Source: Polaromonas sp. C04
Lineage (GTDB): Bacteria > Pseudomonadota > Gammaproteobacteria > Burkholderiales > Burkholderiaceae_C
Direction: 5' to 3'
NCBI RefSeq assembly: GCF_002002705.1
Contig: NZ_MUNS01000019.1
Span: 1-49,766, forward strand
Length of the DNA: 49,766 bases
Shown here: in pieces, positions 35,583-42,625 of the stretch
How the letters are laid out: the number at the start of each line of letters is the position of its first letter
How positions within the stretch are numbered: the first letter of the stretch is position 1
The notes under the pieces: model-generated
Database searches by the model: none
What the model was told of the DNA's origin: nothing
Seen by the model: only the letters and a program-made list of their open reading frames with translations
Position numbers and translations under genes: made by a program

Positions 35583-36232
35583 TGCACAGCACCCGCTTGG
35601 CAAAGCCCGTTGCCGGCCTGCTGGCGGTGCTGCCGCTGATACTGCTGTGGCCCACGCTGCGCCACAGGATTGAAAGCCAGATGCTGCTGCACATGCTGGT
35701 CGAGTTCCCGGTGTTGTTCGCCGCAGGCTGGGCTGCACGCCGTCTTGTCGGGCGGGCCGCAACGCGCCGGTTCCCCCACTTGAGCAGAACAATGGCGCTG
35801 CTGGACTGGCGCGGGCTGACGAGCGTCAGCGTGGTCACCTGCGTGGTGATGTTCTGGATGATCCCGGCGGCACTCGACGCCACGTTATTGGTGGCTCCGG
35901 TGGCAGCGGCAAAATACCTCAGTTGGTGGCTCGCCGGCCTGATGCTGGCGGGCAGTTGGCGCCGCATGGCGCCCGAGTTGCTGCTGTTTTTTGTAGGCAA
36001 TCTGTCATGGACGAGCGCCACCGCAGGCATGCTCTACATGGACACCACCTCGCGCCTGTGCGCCAACTACCTGACCGATGACCAGAGCAACACCGGTACC
36101 GGCCTGGTGCTGCTCGCGCTGGTACTGGGGGTGCTGGCGCTGCGCCAGATGATTCGGCTTGGCGCCACCCAAGCCGCACCGCGCCGGATCACGCCGCCCG
36201 TTGCGCCCGCGCCGACGAAGACAGCACGGTAA
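35579..36232 (+). CDS. Six-helix membrane protein of unknown function in the cbb3-like operon
   Basis: I do not recognise this 217-aa protein with confidence. It has about six hydrophobic helices, including AGLLAVLPLILLWPTL, MLLHMLVEFPVLFAAGWAA, VVTCVVMFWMIPAALDATLL and TGLVLLALVLGVLAL. The segment with HRIESQMLLHMLVEFPVL is faintly like the histidine region of Caa3-type CtaG assembly proteins, so a copper or oxidase assembly role is possible. It overlaps the Sco gene by 4 bp and its last 44 bp overlap convergent serA. Confidence 0.6.
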   Translation: MMHSTRLAKPVAGLLAVLPLILLWPTLRHRIESQMLLHMLVEFPVLFAAGWAARRLVGRAATRRFPHLSRTMALLDWRGLTSVSVVTCVVMFWMIPAALDATLLVAPVAAAKYLSWWLAGLMLAGSWRRMAPELLLFFVGNLSWTSATAGMLYMDTTSRLCANYLTDDQSNTGTGLVLLALVLGVLALRQMIRLGATQAAPRRITPPVAPAPTKTAR

Positions 36233-37424
36233 AAGCTCGAACCGTCCCCTCGGCGCCGGCGATGTCTTGCAGCGTGTGTGCATCCAGCGGTGCGCTCAAA
36301 TCGATCGCTGCCACGCCAATGCCGCCCTGCGTTTCCAGGTGCAGTTGCGACACGTTCAGGCCGGCCGCCGACAGCAAGCCGTTGAGCCTGGACATGACGC
36401 CCGGACGGTCGTGATGGATGTGCACCAGGCGGCAGGGTGCCCGCAAGACACCCACCGACAGTTCAGGCAGATTCACGCTGCCGCGCACAGCGCCGGACAG
36501 CAGGTAGTCGCGCAATTTCTCCGACACCTCGACGCCCAGGTTGCGCTGCGCCTCGAAGGTGGATCCGCCCACATGCGGCGTCAGGATCACGTTGTCCAGC
36601 GTGCGCAGCGGTGATTCAAAGGTATCGGCCTTGGACGCCGGCTCCAGCGGAAACACGTCGATCGCCGCGCCGCGCAGCCGGCCACTGCGCAACGTCGCAT
36701 ACAGCGCGTCGATATCGACCGCCTGACCACGCGCCAGGTTGATCAGCGCCGCATCGTCCTTCATCTGGGCCAGGCGCCCGGCGTCGATCAATTGCCGGGT
36801 GCGTTCCGTCTCCGGAACATGCAGCGTGACCACATCCGCCTCGCGCAAGAGGGCTTCAAGCGATGCGGCCGGCGTGGCATTGCCGAGCGGCAGGCAGGCC
36901 TCGATGTCGTAGTACATCACCCGCATGCCGATGGCCTCGGCCAGCAGCCCGGTCTGAGTCCCGATCTTGCCGTAGCCGACGATCCCCAAGGTCTTGCCCC
37001 GCAGCTCATTGGAGCCCTTCGCGTCCTTCAGCCACGCGCCACGCATCGCGGCGGCATGGCGCTCGGGAATGCGGCGCAGCAAGTGGATGGCGTGGCCGAT
37101 CACCAGCTCGGCCACCGAGCGCGTATTCGAAAACGGCCCGTTGAACACACCGATCCCGCGCTCCGTTGCCGCCTTCAGATCCAGGTTGTTGGTGCCCGTG
37201 CAGTAAGAGCCCACCGCCTGCAGGCGGGGGGCATGTTCCAGCACCTGGCTGGTGAGCCGGGTGCGCGAACGCAAGCCCAGCACATTCACATCGGCCAGCA
37301 GCGTCTGCAGCTCCTGTGCGTCCGGCGCGTGTTTGAGCCGGACGATTTCGACATCGCGGATCGATTGAAGGATGGGGGTGGCGCTGGTATGGATATCTTC
37401 CAGCAACAAGACTTTAAGGCTCAT
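36189..37424 (-). CDS. serA: D-3-phosphoglycerate dehydrogenase
   Basis: Catalyses the first step of serine synthesis, oxidising 3-phosphoglycerate with NAD. The 411-aa protein has the substrate domain (NVLGLRSRTRLTSQVLEHAP), the nucleotide-binding loop GKTLGIVGYGKIGTQTG, the catalytic Arg region LINLARGQAVDIDAL, the Glu region (AIDVFPLEPAS) and His region (VILTPHVGGSTFEAQ), and a C-terminal ACT domain (RLVHIHHDRPGVMSRLNGLL). This is the E. coli-type short form. Its start overlaps the globin stop by 11 bp, so it can be cotranscribed with nsrR and the globin gene. Confidence 0.95.
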   Translation of the reverse strand: MSLKVLLLEDIHTSATPILQSIRDVEIVRLKHAPDAQELQTLLADVNVLGLRSRTRLTSQVLEHAPRLQAVGSYCTGTNNLDLKAATERGIGVFNGPFSNTRSVAELVIGHAIHLLRRIPERHAAAMRGAWLKDAKGSNELRGKTLGIVGYGKIGTQTGLLAEAIGMRVMYYDIEACLPLGNATPAASLEALLREADVVTLHVPETERTRQLIDAGRLAQMKDDAALINLARGQAVDIDALYATLRSGRLRGAAIDVFPLEPASKADTFESPLRTLDNVILTPHVGGSTFEAQRNLGVEVSEKLRDYLLSGAVRGSVNLPELSVGVLRAPCRLVHIHHDRPGVMSRLNGLLSAAGLNVSQLHLETQGGIGVAAIDLSAPLDAHTLQDIAGAEGTVRAFTVLSSSARAQRAA

Positions 37425-37971
37425 TTGAACTCCGGTAAAACAAACTTGGCAGACCGCGATCTGATGCGGTCAAATTCTTGAACTTATGAATGGCACTCAT
37501 GAACGGGACCGTCTTGACTCGCACCCGGGCCGCCTTGCGGGCCTCCAGAACGACTTCCTCGAAGCCGGCCGTGGCGCCGAAGTAGCCGCGGTGAAGCATC
37601 TTCGCAATACCCAGGGCGGCCTTCTGCAGGACCGCGGCAGCACCGGGCCGACACAATTCGCTGGTGCGCAAAAACCAATACGTGAGCCAGCGCGTGAAGT
37701 GCTCGGGCGTAACGCCCGACACCGCCATGTGCTTGCCGAAAACATTGCCTTTGAAGCTGCGCGTGCCCAGCATCACGGTGCTCCAGAACTCGACCATTCG
37801 CGCCAGATGCGGCCCCCAGCGGTCCTCGATCACGGCATCGAAGGTAGGTCCGAGAACCCGATCGGATCGAACGTCTGCATAGAACGTGTGAACAAGCTGG
37901 ACGATGAGTTCACGGTTGGGGAAGGCCGGATCTGCTGGCATGGCATCGCCGGATGTGCTGGTTTTATCCAT
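37414..37971 (-). CDS. Group III truncated hemoglobin
   Basis: A small heme protein likely to bind or oxidise NO or to act in micro-oxic metabolism. The sequence has ELIVQLVHTFYADVRSDRVL, FDAVIEDRWGPHLARMVEFW, GNVFGKHMAVSGVTPEHFTR and WLTYWFLRTSE, the layout of group III truncated globins. The proximal His is probably in the PEHFTRWL helix. A C-terminal tail of about 60 residues goes beyond the usual globin length. Two ATG codons (37980, 37971) both lie in a perfect palindrome. TATAAT on the minus strand (37986-37981) sits so that transcription would start at about 37971, so I favour that ATG as a leaderless start; no ribosome-binding site is visible. Confidence 0.82.
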   Translation of the reverse strand: MDKTSTSGDAMPADPAFPNRELIVQLVHTFYADVRSDRVLGPTFDAVIEDRWGPHLARMVEFWSTVMLGTRSFKGNVFGKHMAVSGVTPEHFTRWLTYWFLRTSELCRPGAAAVLQKAALGIAKMLHRGYFGATAGFEEVVLEARKAARVRVKTVPFMSAIHKFKNLTASDRGLPSLFYRSSNEP

Positions 37972-37998
37972 AACATTCATATTATATGAATGTTATGG
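37968..37998. promoter_or_regulatory. 31-bp perfect palindrome overlapping the globin start
   Basis: CCATAACATTCATAT, a central T, then ATATGAATGTTATGG: 15-bp arms, no mismatch. It contains both possible globin start codons and the minus-strand TATAAT. The 27-bp core shares ATAACAT-N13-ATGTTAT with the nnrS operator and agrees at 17 of 23 positions with the remembered NsrR consensus. Confidence 0.8.
37981..37986 (-). promoter_or_regulatory. Candidate -10 element of the globin promoter
   Basis: Perfect TATAAT on the minus strand at the centre of the palindrome, 9 nt before the ATG at 37971. No good -35 hexamer is seen at the usual spacing, so the promoter may be weak or need activation. Binding of a repressor to the palindrome would cover it. 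Confidence 0.5.
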
Positions 37999-38012
37999 AA
38001 TTTTGCTTGCGA

Positions 38013-38453
38013 TCACTCCGGATGCAGCGCCAGCACACGTTTGAACTCGTTGGGCTCGCTCATCAGGTCCTCCAGCGTATAGCGGTCAAGTTCCGCATAC
38101 AGGGCGTTGAAGGCGCGCACCAGGACACCCGGGAGTCTGCATACGGGCGCAATACGGCAGCGCGCCGGCTCGCCGGACAGGCATTCGACAATCGGACCTT
38201 CACCCTCAGCCTGCCGCACCACCTGACCCAGGCGGATCTGCGCCGGCTCGAGCGCCAGCCGCAGGCCGCCACCCTTGCCGCGCACGGTTTCCACCACACC
38301 GCTGCGCGCGAGCTGATGCACCACCTTCATCAAGTGGCTTTCCGAGATGTCGTAGGCTGTGGCAATCTCCTGGATCGTCGCGAGGCGATCGTCTTGCAAC
38401 GCCAGGTACATCAGGACCCGCAGGCTGTAATCAGAAAAGGTAGTCAGGCGCAT
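38013..38453 (-). CDS. nsrR: Rrf2 family NO-sensing repressor NsrR
   Basis: NsrR is an iron-sulfur transcription repressor that loses DNA binding when NO attacks its cluster. The 146-aa protein has the Rrf2 winged helix (MRLTTFSDYSLRVLMYLALQ, ISESHLMKVVHQLARSGVVE, TVRGKGGGLRLALEP) and the three cluster cysteines C91, C99 and C105 in VECLSGEPARCRIAPVCRLP, spaced as in NsrR. The start matches known NsrR proteins (MxLTxFxDYxLR). The gene is 41 bp upstream of the globin on the same strand and divergent from the DUF2249-fdxA operon. Confidence 0.93.
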   Translation of the reverse strand: MRLTTFSDYSLRVLMYLALQDDRLATIQEIATAYDISESHLMKVVHQLARSGVVETVRGKGGGLRLALEPAQIRLGQVVRQAEGEGPIVECLSGEPARCRIAPVCRLPGVLVRAFNALYAELDRYTLEDLMSEPNEFKRVLALHPE

Positions 38454-38461
38454 AAAATTGA

Positions 38462-38484
38462 AGATCTATTTTTAATATTGCTTT
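38462..38484. promoter_or_regulatory. Candidate NsrR site next to the nsrR start
   Basis: AAGATCTATTTTTAATATTG followed by CTT agrees at about 18 of 23 positions with the remembered NsrR consensus; the left half is good and the right half poor. It starts 9 bp upstream of the nsrR ATG, suitable for autoregulation. Confidence 0.45.
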
Positions 38485-38508
38485 TTCAAAAAACCGGTGA
38501 TATATTTA

Positions 38509-38531
38509 ACTTGCATTAATAATACATCTTT
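38509..38531. promoter_or_regulatory. Candidate NsrR site in the nsrR/DUF2249 divergent promoter
   Basis: AACTTGCATTAATAATACAT followed by CTT: the right half AATACATCTT fits the remembered NsrR consensus fully and the left half has two mismatches. It lies 48 bp before the first DUF2249 gene. I consider it the best canonical site in the window. Confidence 0.6.
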
Positions 38532-38578
38532 AAAAATACACTGTCCAACCCGACACCCCGAGAGAAGGATCGCCCTCC

Positions 38579-38860
38579 ATGTCCGCTGAATTCGCCGCCA
38601 CCCTCGACATTCGCCAGATCGCACCCCACCAGCGCCATCCGATGATCTTCAACAGCTTCGAGACCCTGCAACCAGGCCAGTCCCTGCAATTGATCAACGA
38701 CCACGATCCCAAGCCGCTGTACGACCAATTCCAGATGAGGTCGGGCGACGCCTTCAGCTGGGCTTACCTGGAGGCCGGCCCCGAAGTATGGCGCGTGCAG
38801 ATCGGCAAAACCGCTGCGGCGACAAGCGACTGCTGCTCCGGCGGAGCCTGCTGCGGCTGA
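38579..38860 (+). CDS. DUF2249 protein with Cys-rich C-terminus
   Basis: A 93-aa DUF2249 domain protein. The domain core is [20 protein letters not shown] and [13 protein letters not shown], with conserved histidines; function is not established, though such genes often sit with NO- and denitrification-related genes. The last residues [11 protein letters not shown] hold four cysteines and could bind a metal. It heads the five-gene plus-strand operon and is divergent from nsrR, under the candidate site at 38509. Confidence 0.88.
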   Translation: MSAEFAATLDIRQIAPHQRHPMIFNSFETLQPGQSLQLINDHDPKPLYDQFQMRSGDAFSWAYLEAGPEVWRVQIGKTAAATSDCCSGGACCG

Positions 38861-38877
38861 GGAAAGGACAACTCACC

Positions 38878-39201
38878 ATGACTTTCGTCGTCACCGAGGC
38901 CTGCATTAAGTGCAAGTACACCGACTGTGTCGATGTATGCCCTGTGGATGCGTTCCGCGAGGGCCCCAACTTCCTGGTCATCGACCCCGACGATTGCATT
39001 GACTGCGCGGTGTGCGTGCCCGAATGTCCGGTCAATGCGATTTACGCCGAAGAAGACGTGCCGGCCGATCAGCAGGACTTCACCCCCTTGAACGCCGAAC
39101 TGGCACGATTATGGAAGCCCATCATCCGGACCAAGGCCGCACTCCCGGACGCAGACGAGTGGGCGGCCGTGACGGACAAGCGGGACAAACTCGAGCGTTA
39201 A
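38878..39201 (+). CDS. fdxA: 7Fe ferredoxin
   Basis: A soluble electron carrier with one [3Fe-4S] and one [4Fe-4S] cluster. Cysteines are C9, C12, C17, C21 and C40, C43, C46, C50 in [14 protein letters not shown] and [12 protein letters not shown]; the first set has the wider spacing typical of the 3Fe cluster. The 107-aa length with the C-terminal [20 protein letters not shown] is standard FdxA. GAGGAAAGGA precedes the ATG. It is flanked by two DUF2249 genes. Confidence 0.95.
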   Translation: MTFVVTEACIKCKYTDCVDVCPVDAFREGPNFLVIDPDDCIDCAVCVPECPVNAIYAEEDVPADQQDFTPLNAELARLWKPIIRTKAALPDADEWAAVTDKRDKLER

Positions 39202-39261
39202 GGCGCATCGGCCCTTTCTGCCGCCCGCGGCGCCCCCTATTTTTGAAACGGAGATCAAAAG

Positions 39262-39525
39262 ATGGAAACCATCCAGCCCCACTCCCACCTTTCCCCCGAC
39301 GCGCTGTATCCCTTTGATGCGCGCGGCATTGCCAAACGCTTCCGTCATGCCGCCATTTTTGGCGCGCTGGATGCCCTGCGTGCGGGCGAGACCATGCGCT
39401 TCGTCAACGACCACGATCCCTTGCCCCTGCTGCAGCAATTGCAGGCACGCTACGCCGACGCGGTGGAGATCGCCTACCGCCAGCGCGGACCGGACGGTGT
39501 GGTGATCGATTTCATCCGACACTGA
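39262..39525 (+). CDS. DUF2249 protein
   Basis: A second, 87-aa DUF2249 protein with FRHAAIFGALDALRAGETMR and FVNDHDPLPLLQQLQARYAD. It lacks the Cys-rich tail of the first copy, so the two are not recent duplicates. Possible sensor or carrier role in NO metabolism is inferred only from context. GGAGA lies 8 nt before the ATG. Confidence 0.87.
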   Translation: METIQPHSHLSPDALYPFDARGIAKRFRHAAIFGALDALRAGETMRFVNDHDPLPLLQQLQARYADAVEIAYRQRGPDGVVIDFIRH

Positions 39526-39557
39526 CGATCTCTGCGAAACTTCGGGCAGGAGTCGCC

Positions 39558-40043
39558 ATGCAACAGGAGTTCAAGATCGGCAATGGCAGCCTGGGTTTGC
39601 ACCGGGCCATCGTCGAGCAGGCGCCCGAGGCCATCATTTTTGCGGGCCGCGACGGTGCGATCCGGCTCTGGAACCGCGGCGCCGAAACTGTGTTTGGACA
39701 CACGGCCGACGAAGCGCTGGGGCAGAGTCTGGACATCATCATTCCGGAACGCCTGCGGCGCGCCCATTGGGATGGCTTTAACCACGCCATCAGCACCGGA
39801 CAGCAGAAATACGTGAACCGCGTGCTGACCACGCGCTCCATGCACAAGAACGGGACCAAGCTGTATGTAGACTTGAGCTTTGCGCTGGTGCGCGACGAGG
39901 CCGGTGCCGTCGTCGGCGCGCTGGCCGTGGGCCGCGATTGCACCGCGCGCTATCTCGCAGACGGTGCTCTTCGCGCGCGCCTGAACGAGCTGGAAGAAAA
40001 AGCAAAGGGCGGCGTCGAAGAAAACAGGGAGTCCACCGCATGA
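39558..40043 (+). CDS. Stand-alone PAS domain protein
   Basis: A 161-aa cytoplasmic PAS sensor without a kinase or other output domain. The PAS core is LHRAIVEQAPEAIIFAGRDG, IRLWNRGAETVFGHTADEAL, GQSLDIIIPERLRRAHWDGF and the PAC segment MHKNGTKLYVDLSFALVRDE. The wrong-length N-terminus excludes a kinase fragment, as no histidine-kinase domain follows. It overlaps the hemerythrin gene by 4 bp, so the two probably act together, perhaps sensing heme ligands or redox. Confidence 0.88.
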   Translation: MQQEFKIGNGSLGLHRAIVEQAPEAIIFAGRDGAIRLWNRGAETVFGHTADEALGQSLDIIIPERLRRAHWDGFNHAISTGQQKYVNRVLTTRSMHKNGTKLYVDLSFALVRDEAGAVVGALAVGRDCTARYLADGALRARLNELEEKAKGGVEENRESTA

Positions 40044-40588
40044 GCACACCTTTCCCGGGGTTTTCCACACCAAGCGCGGGCCCCGAGGCGCCGCTGGAGA
40101 TGCTCTCGGTCTGCCACGACCGCATGGCGCGCCAGTGCGCCACCTTGCGCCGCCTGGTGCCGCACCTGGCGCTGCATGGCGCCGACCCGGAAGCACGCAC
40201 CGCGGCGGCCAACGTGATGCGCTACTTCGACACCTCGGCCATCAACCACCATCGGGACGAGGAGGTCGACCTCTTCCCTGCGCTGATCGAATCCATGGCC
40301 GGCTCGGACGCGGTCTGCCTGCACGAGATGACCGAAGGTCTCACGCTGGACCACCGCGCGCTGGAGGCGCAGTGGCAGCGGCTGCGCATTACCCTTGCGC
40401 AAATTGCGGCGGGCGAGTCTGCCCCCCTCGCATCAAGCGACGTGGAAGCGCTGGTCGGCCTGTACGAGCGCCATATCGAACGCGAGGACACCGAACTGCT
40501 GCCAATGGCGGCGCGGCTGCTGGGCGACGACGCGCTCGCAAATATCGGCCGCGCGATGCGGGAGCGGCGCGGCATCGCTGAGGTCTAA
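40040..40588 (+). CDS. Hemerythrin HHE domain protein
   Basis: A 182-aa di-iron hemerythrin-like protein. Candidate ligands are H26 in CHDRMARQCATLRRL, the histidines and glutamates of NHHRDEEVDLFPAL, DHRALEAQW, and the final YERHIEREDTELLP. Proteins of this type (RIC/YtfE-like or bacteriohemerythrin) bind O2 or NO or repair iron-sulfur clusters; which applies here is unknown. It is coupled to the PAS protein. Confidence 0.9.
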   Translation: MSTPFPGFSTPSAGPEAPLEMLSVCHDRMARQCATLRRLVPHLALHGADPEARTAAANVMRYFDTSAINHHRDEEVDLFPALIESMAGSDAVCLHEMTEGLTLDHRALEAQWQRLRITLAQIAAGESAPLASSDVEALVGLYERHIEREDTELLPMAARLLGDDALANIGRAMRERRGIAEV

Positions 40589-40616
40589 TATCTCGGGCCA
40601 CTTAAGCGGTGGTTTC

Positions 40617-42545
40617 TCACAGCAAACTCTGCTGCTGTGATGGTGGCGACTTTGGCCTACCCTTCAAAGGTTTCAATGTTTCCCGGGCCCAATCCAGCGC
40701 CTTCTGCCGGTCCCAGTATTCACGCATCTTGCTGACATAAAGCCACGCCTCGTACTTGCCACCCACCGTGATGCCATAGCCGGCATCAGGCTTGACGGGT
40801 TGGGGCGAATCCTGCAGCAGCATCTTCACCGCCACCGGGTAGTCTTTCCCGGCCAGCGCGATCATCTTCTGGGCGTTCGCGGTGTCCCCCAAGGCAAATT
40901 TGGCCAGCACCGCGTTCAGCGCGAGCGCCGGCTGCATGTCATCGGGATACCGGTCGCCGATCGCAAGCACGTCAGCCCAGCGCTCAAACCTGACATAAGC
41001 ACACGACAAATCATCGCGAAGTCCGTGGTTGTCGTTCGGATTGAGTTCAAACACCAGCCAATGGGCCAACTCCATGAATCGATGCCAGTCTCCTGCCTCC
41101 TTGCAGATATAGGCAAGATGCGCAATCGGCCGCAGGATAGGGCGGTTGCTCAGGACGACCCATGGACATTCAACGAGACCGTTTTCCCCCGATTCGAGCG
41201 TCATGCGCAGCTGTTCGGCCGCCCGCTCGGCCATGGGCACCAGCAATCGCTGCTCCACACCGGCCCAGTGGACCGTGTCCACGGCCATGACCAGGTCGTC
41301 CAGAACATCGAAGCTGAACCACAAGGCAGGATTCTTTTGCAGGAGGTCGAGCCACTCTGAGGCGTTGTCCCAGACTTCCTCAACATCATTTTGCAAAGCA
41401 GTCAGGCCTGGCTTGGCCTGCAGGAAGGCTTGTCGCCAGCGCTTCTCCAGCTTGGCCAGAACAGCGTCAGGCAGGAATTCGGCCGCTACGGCGCGGGCGC
41501 CGCGATGCTCGTCTTCTTCCATGAAAACATCGAATCGATGTCGCACCACAGGAGGTGGAGCGGCCAGGAACAGATCATGCAAACGCTGCAGGTCCGCATT
41601 GGCCGATGTGGCGACGTCCATGAGGCTGACATGGGGATCTTTGGCCATATCCCGCAAACGGTCCACCAGGTCAGCCAGTTGCGGGTCCCGCTGCCTGGCC
41701 AGGAACGCCGCCCACCACTGAGCACGTGCCTGGGCCTCGCTGATGCGCCCCTCGCTCATGAGCGTCGTGACTTCCAGAAAACTCAACGCCGGATCGTTGG
41801 GATTGAGCTCGCTGGCTTGCTTGAAGGTTCGCCAGGCACCGGCATAGTCATTCCGATCCGCCAGCATGGTGGTGCGCCGCTGCAGTGCATCGCTTTTGAG
41901 CGGCCTGTCGCCACGCCGCAAGATTGCCTCGATCAGCCGCTCGCGCTTGGTGCTGTGGCCGAGCTCCAGCCAGGTGTCCATCAGCAGGTTGAACAGCGGC
42001 GCCACTCGCACCGTCAAGGGCCCCGGTCCCGAAAAATAGGGCTCCAGCAATGCGCTGGCGCGGGCGGGATCACCGGCATCAAGCCATTGGAGCGCAGTAT
42101 CTGCGACGGCATCAATGCTGGCTTTGCTGGCAGAGACCTCGCCAAGGCGAGACTTGGGATAGCTATCCAGCACATAACGCAGCAGATTCAAATTGCCGAA
42201 GAGCGGCGGCATGGCGATGGCGCCGCAGCAATGCTTGTATTTTTGCCCAGACCCGCACGCGCAGAGGTCATTGCGCCCCTGCTTGGGTTGCCCCGCCGGT
42301 TGCAGGGCGTGACCTGGCATGGGCAGATTCGCAAACAGGCTGAGCGCCGCGGACCGAAGGAATCGATCAGTCTCCTCAGGCCCTGGCAGTATTTGATCGA
42401 GCAGGGCCGGCATTACCGCTGGCACCGCCAACTTGAACCATTGCGCAAACGCTGCCGGAGTCGGGTTGGCTGCAGCTTGCCGACCCGCCAGACGCAACAG
42501 CGCTTCAATTTGGCGTTCGAAGTCAGATGGAAAGGTCGAGTCCAT
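40617..42545 (-). CDS. SEC-C motif and TPR-like helical repeat protein
   Basis: A 642-aa protein of unknown role. Near residue 90 is the SEC-C zinc motif, GRNDLCACGSGQKYKHCCG, with cysteines at 95, 97, 106 and 107. The rest is alpha-helical with TPR-like stretches (NDYAGAWRTFKQASELNPND, LALNAVLAKFALGDTANAQK). SEC-C motifs occur in SecA and in many proteins of unknown function, often beside mobile or defence genes. It faces the hemerythrin gene convergently and lies 80 bp downstream of hsdM on the same strand, at the left border of the defence island. Confidence 0.8.
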   Translation of the reverse strand: MDSTFPSDFERQIEALLRLAGRQAAANPTPAAFAQWFKLAVPAVMPALLDQILPGPEETDRFLRSAALSLFANLPMPGHALQPAGQPKQGRNDLCACGSGQKYKHCCGAIAMPPLFGNLNLLRYVLDSYPKSRLGEVSASKASIDAVADTALQWLDAGDPARASALLEPYFSGPGPLTVRVAPLFNLLMDTWLELGHSTKRERLIEAILRRGDRPLKSDALQRRTTMLADRNDYAGAWRTFKQASELNPNDPALSFLEVTTLMSEGRISEAQARAQWWAAFLARQRDPQLADLVDRLRDMAKDPHVSLMDVATSANADLQRLHDLFLAAPPPVVRHRFDVFMEEDEHRGARAVAAEFLPDAVLAKLEKRWRQAFLQAKPGLTALQNDVEEVWDNASEWLDLLQKNPALWFSFDVLDDLVMAVDTVHWAGVEQRLLVPMAERAAEQLRMTLESGENGLVECPWVVLSNRPILRPIAHLAYICKEAGDWHRFMELAHWLVFELNPNDNHGLRDDLSCAYVRFERWADVLAIGDRYPDDMQPALALNAVLAKFALGDTANAQKMIALAGKDYPVAVKMLLQDSPQPVKPDAGYGITVGGKYEAWLYVSKMREYWDRQKALDWARETLKPLKGRPKSPPSQQQSLL

Positions 42546-42625
42546 GTAGAGGTCCGTTCATATTGCGGAAATCATATGGGGATTTGCGGCAAGAGACGTA
42601 TCTTGCCGGCCGATCAAGGGCGCCA

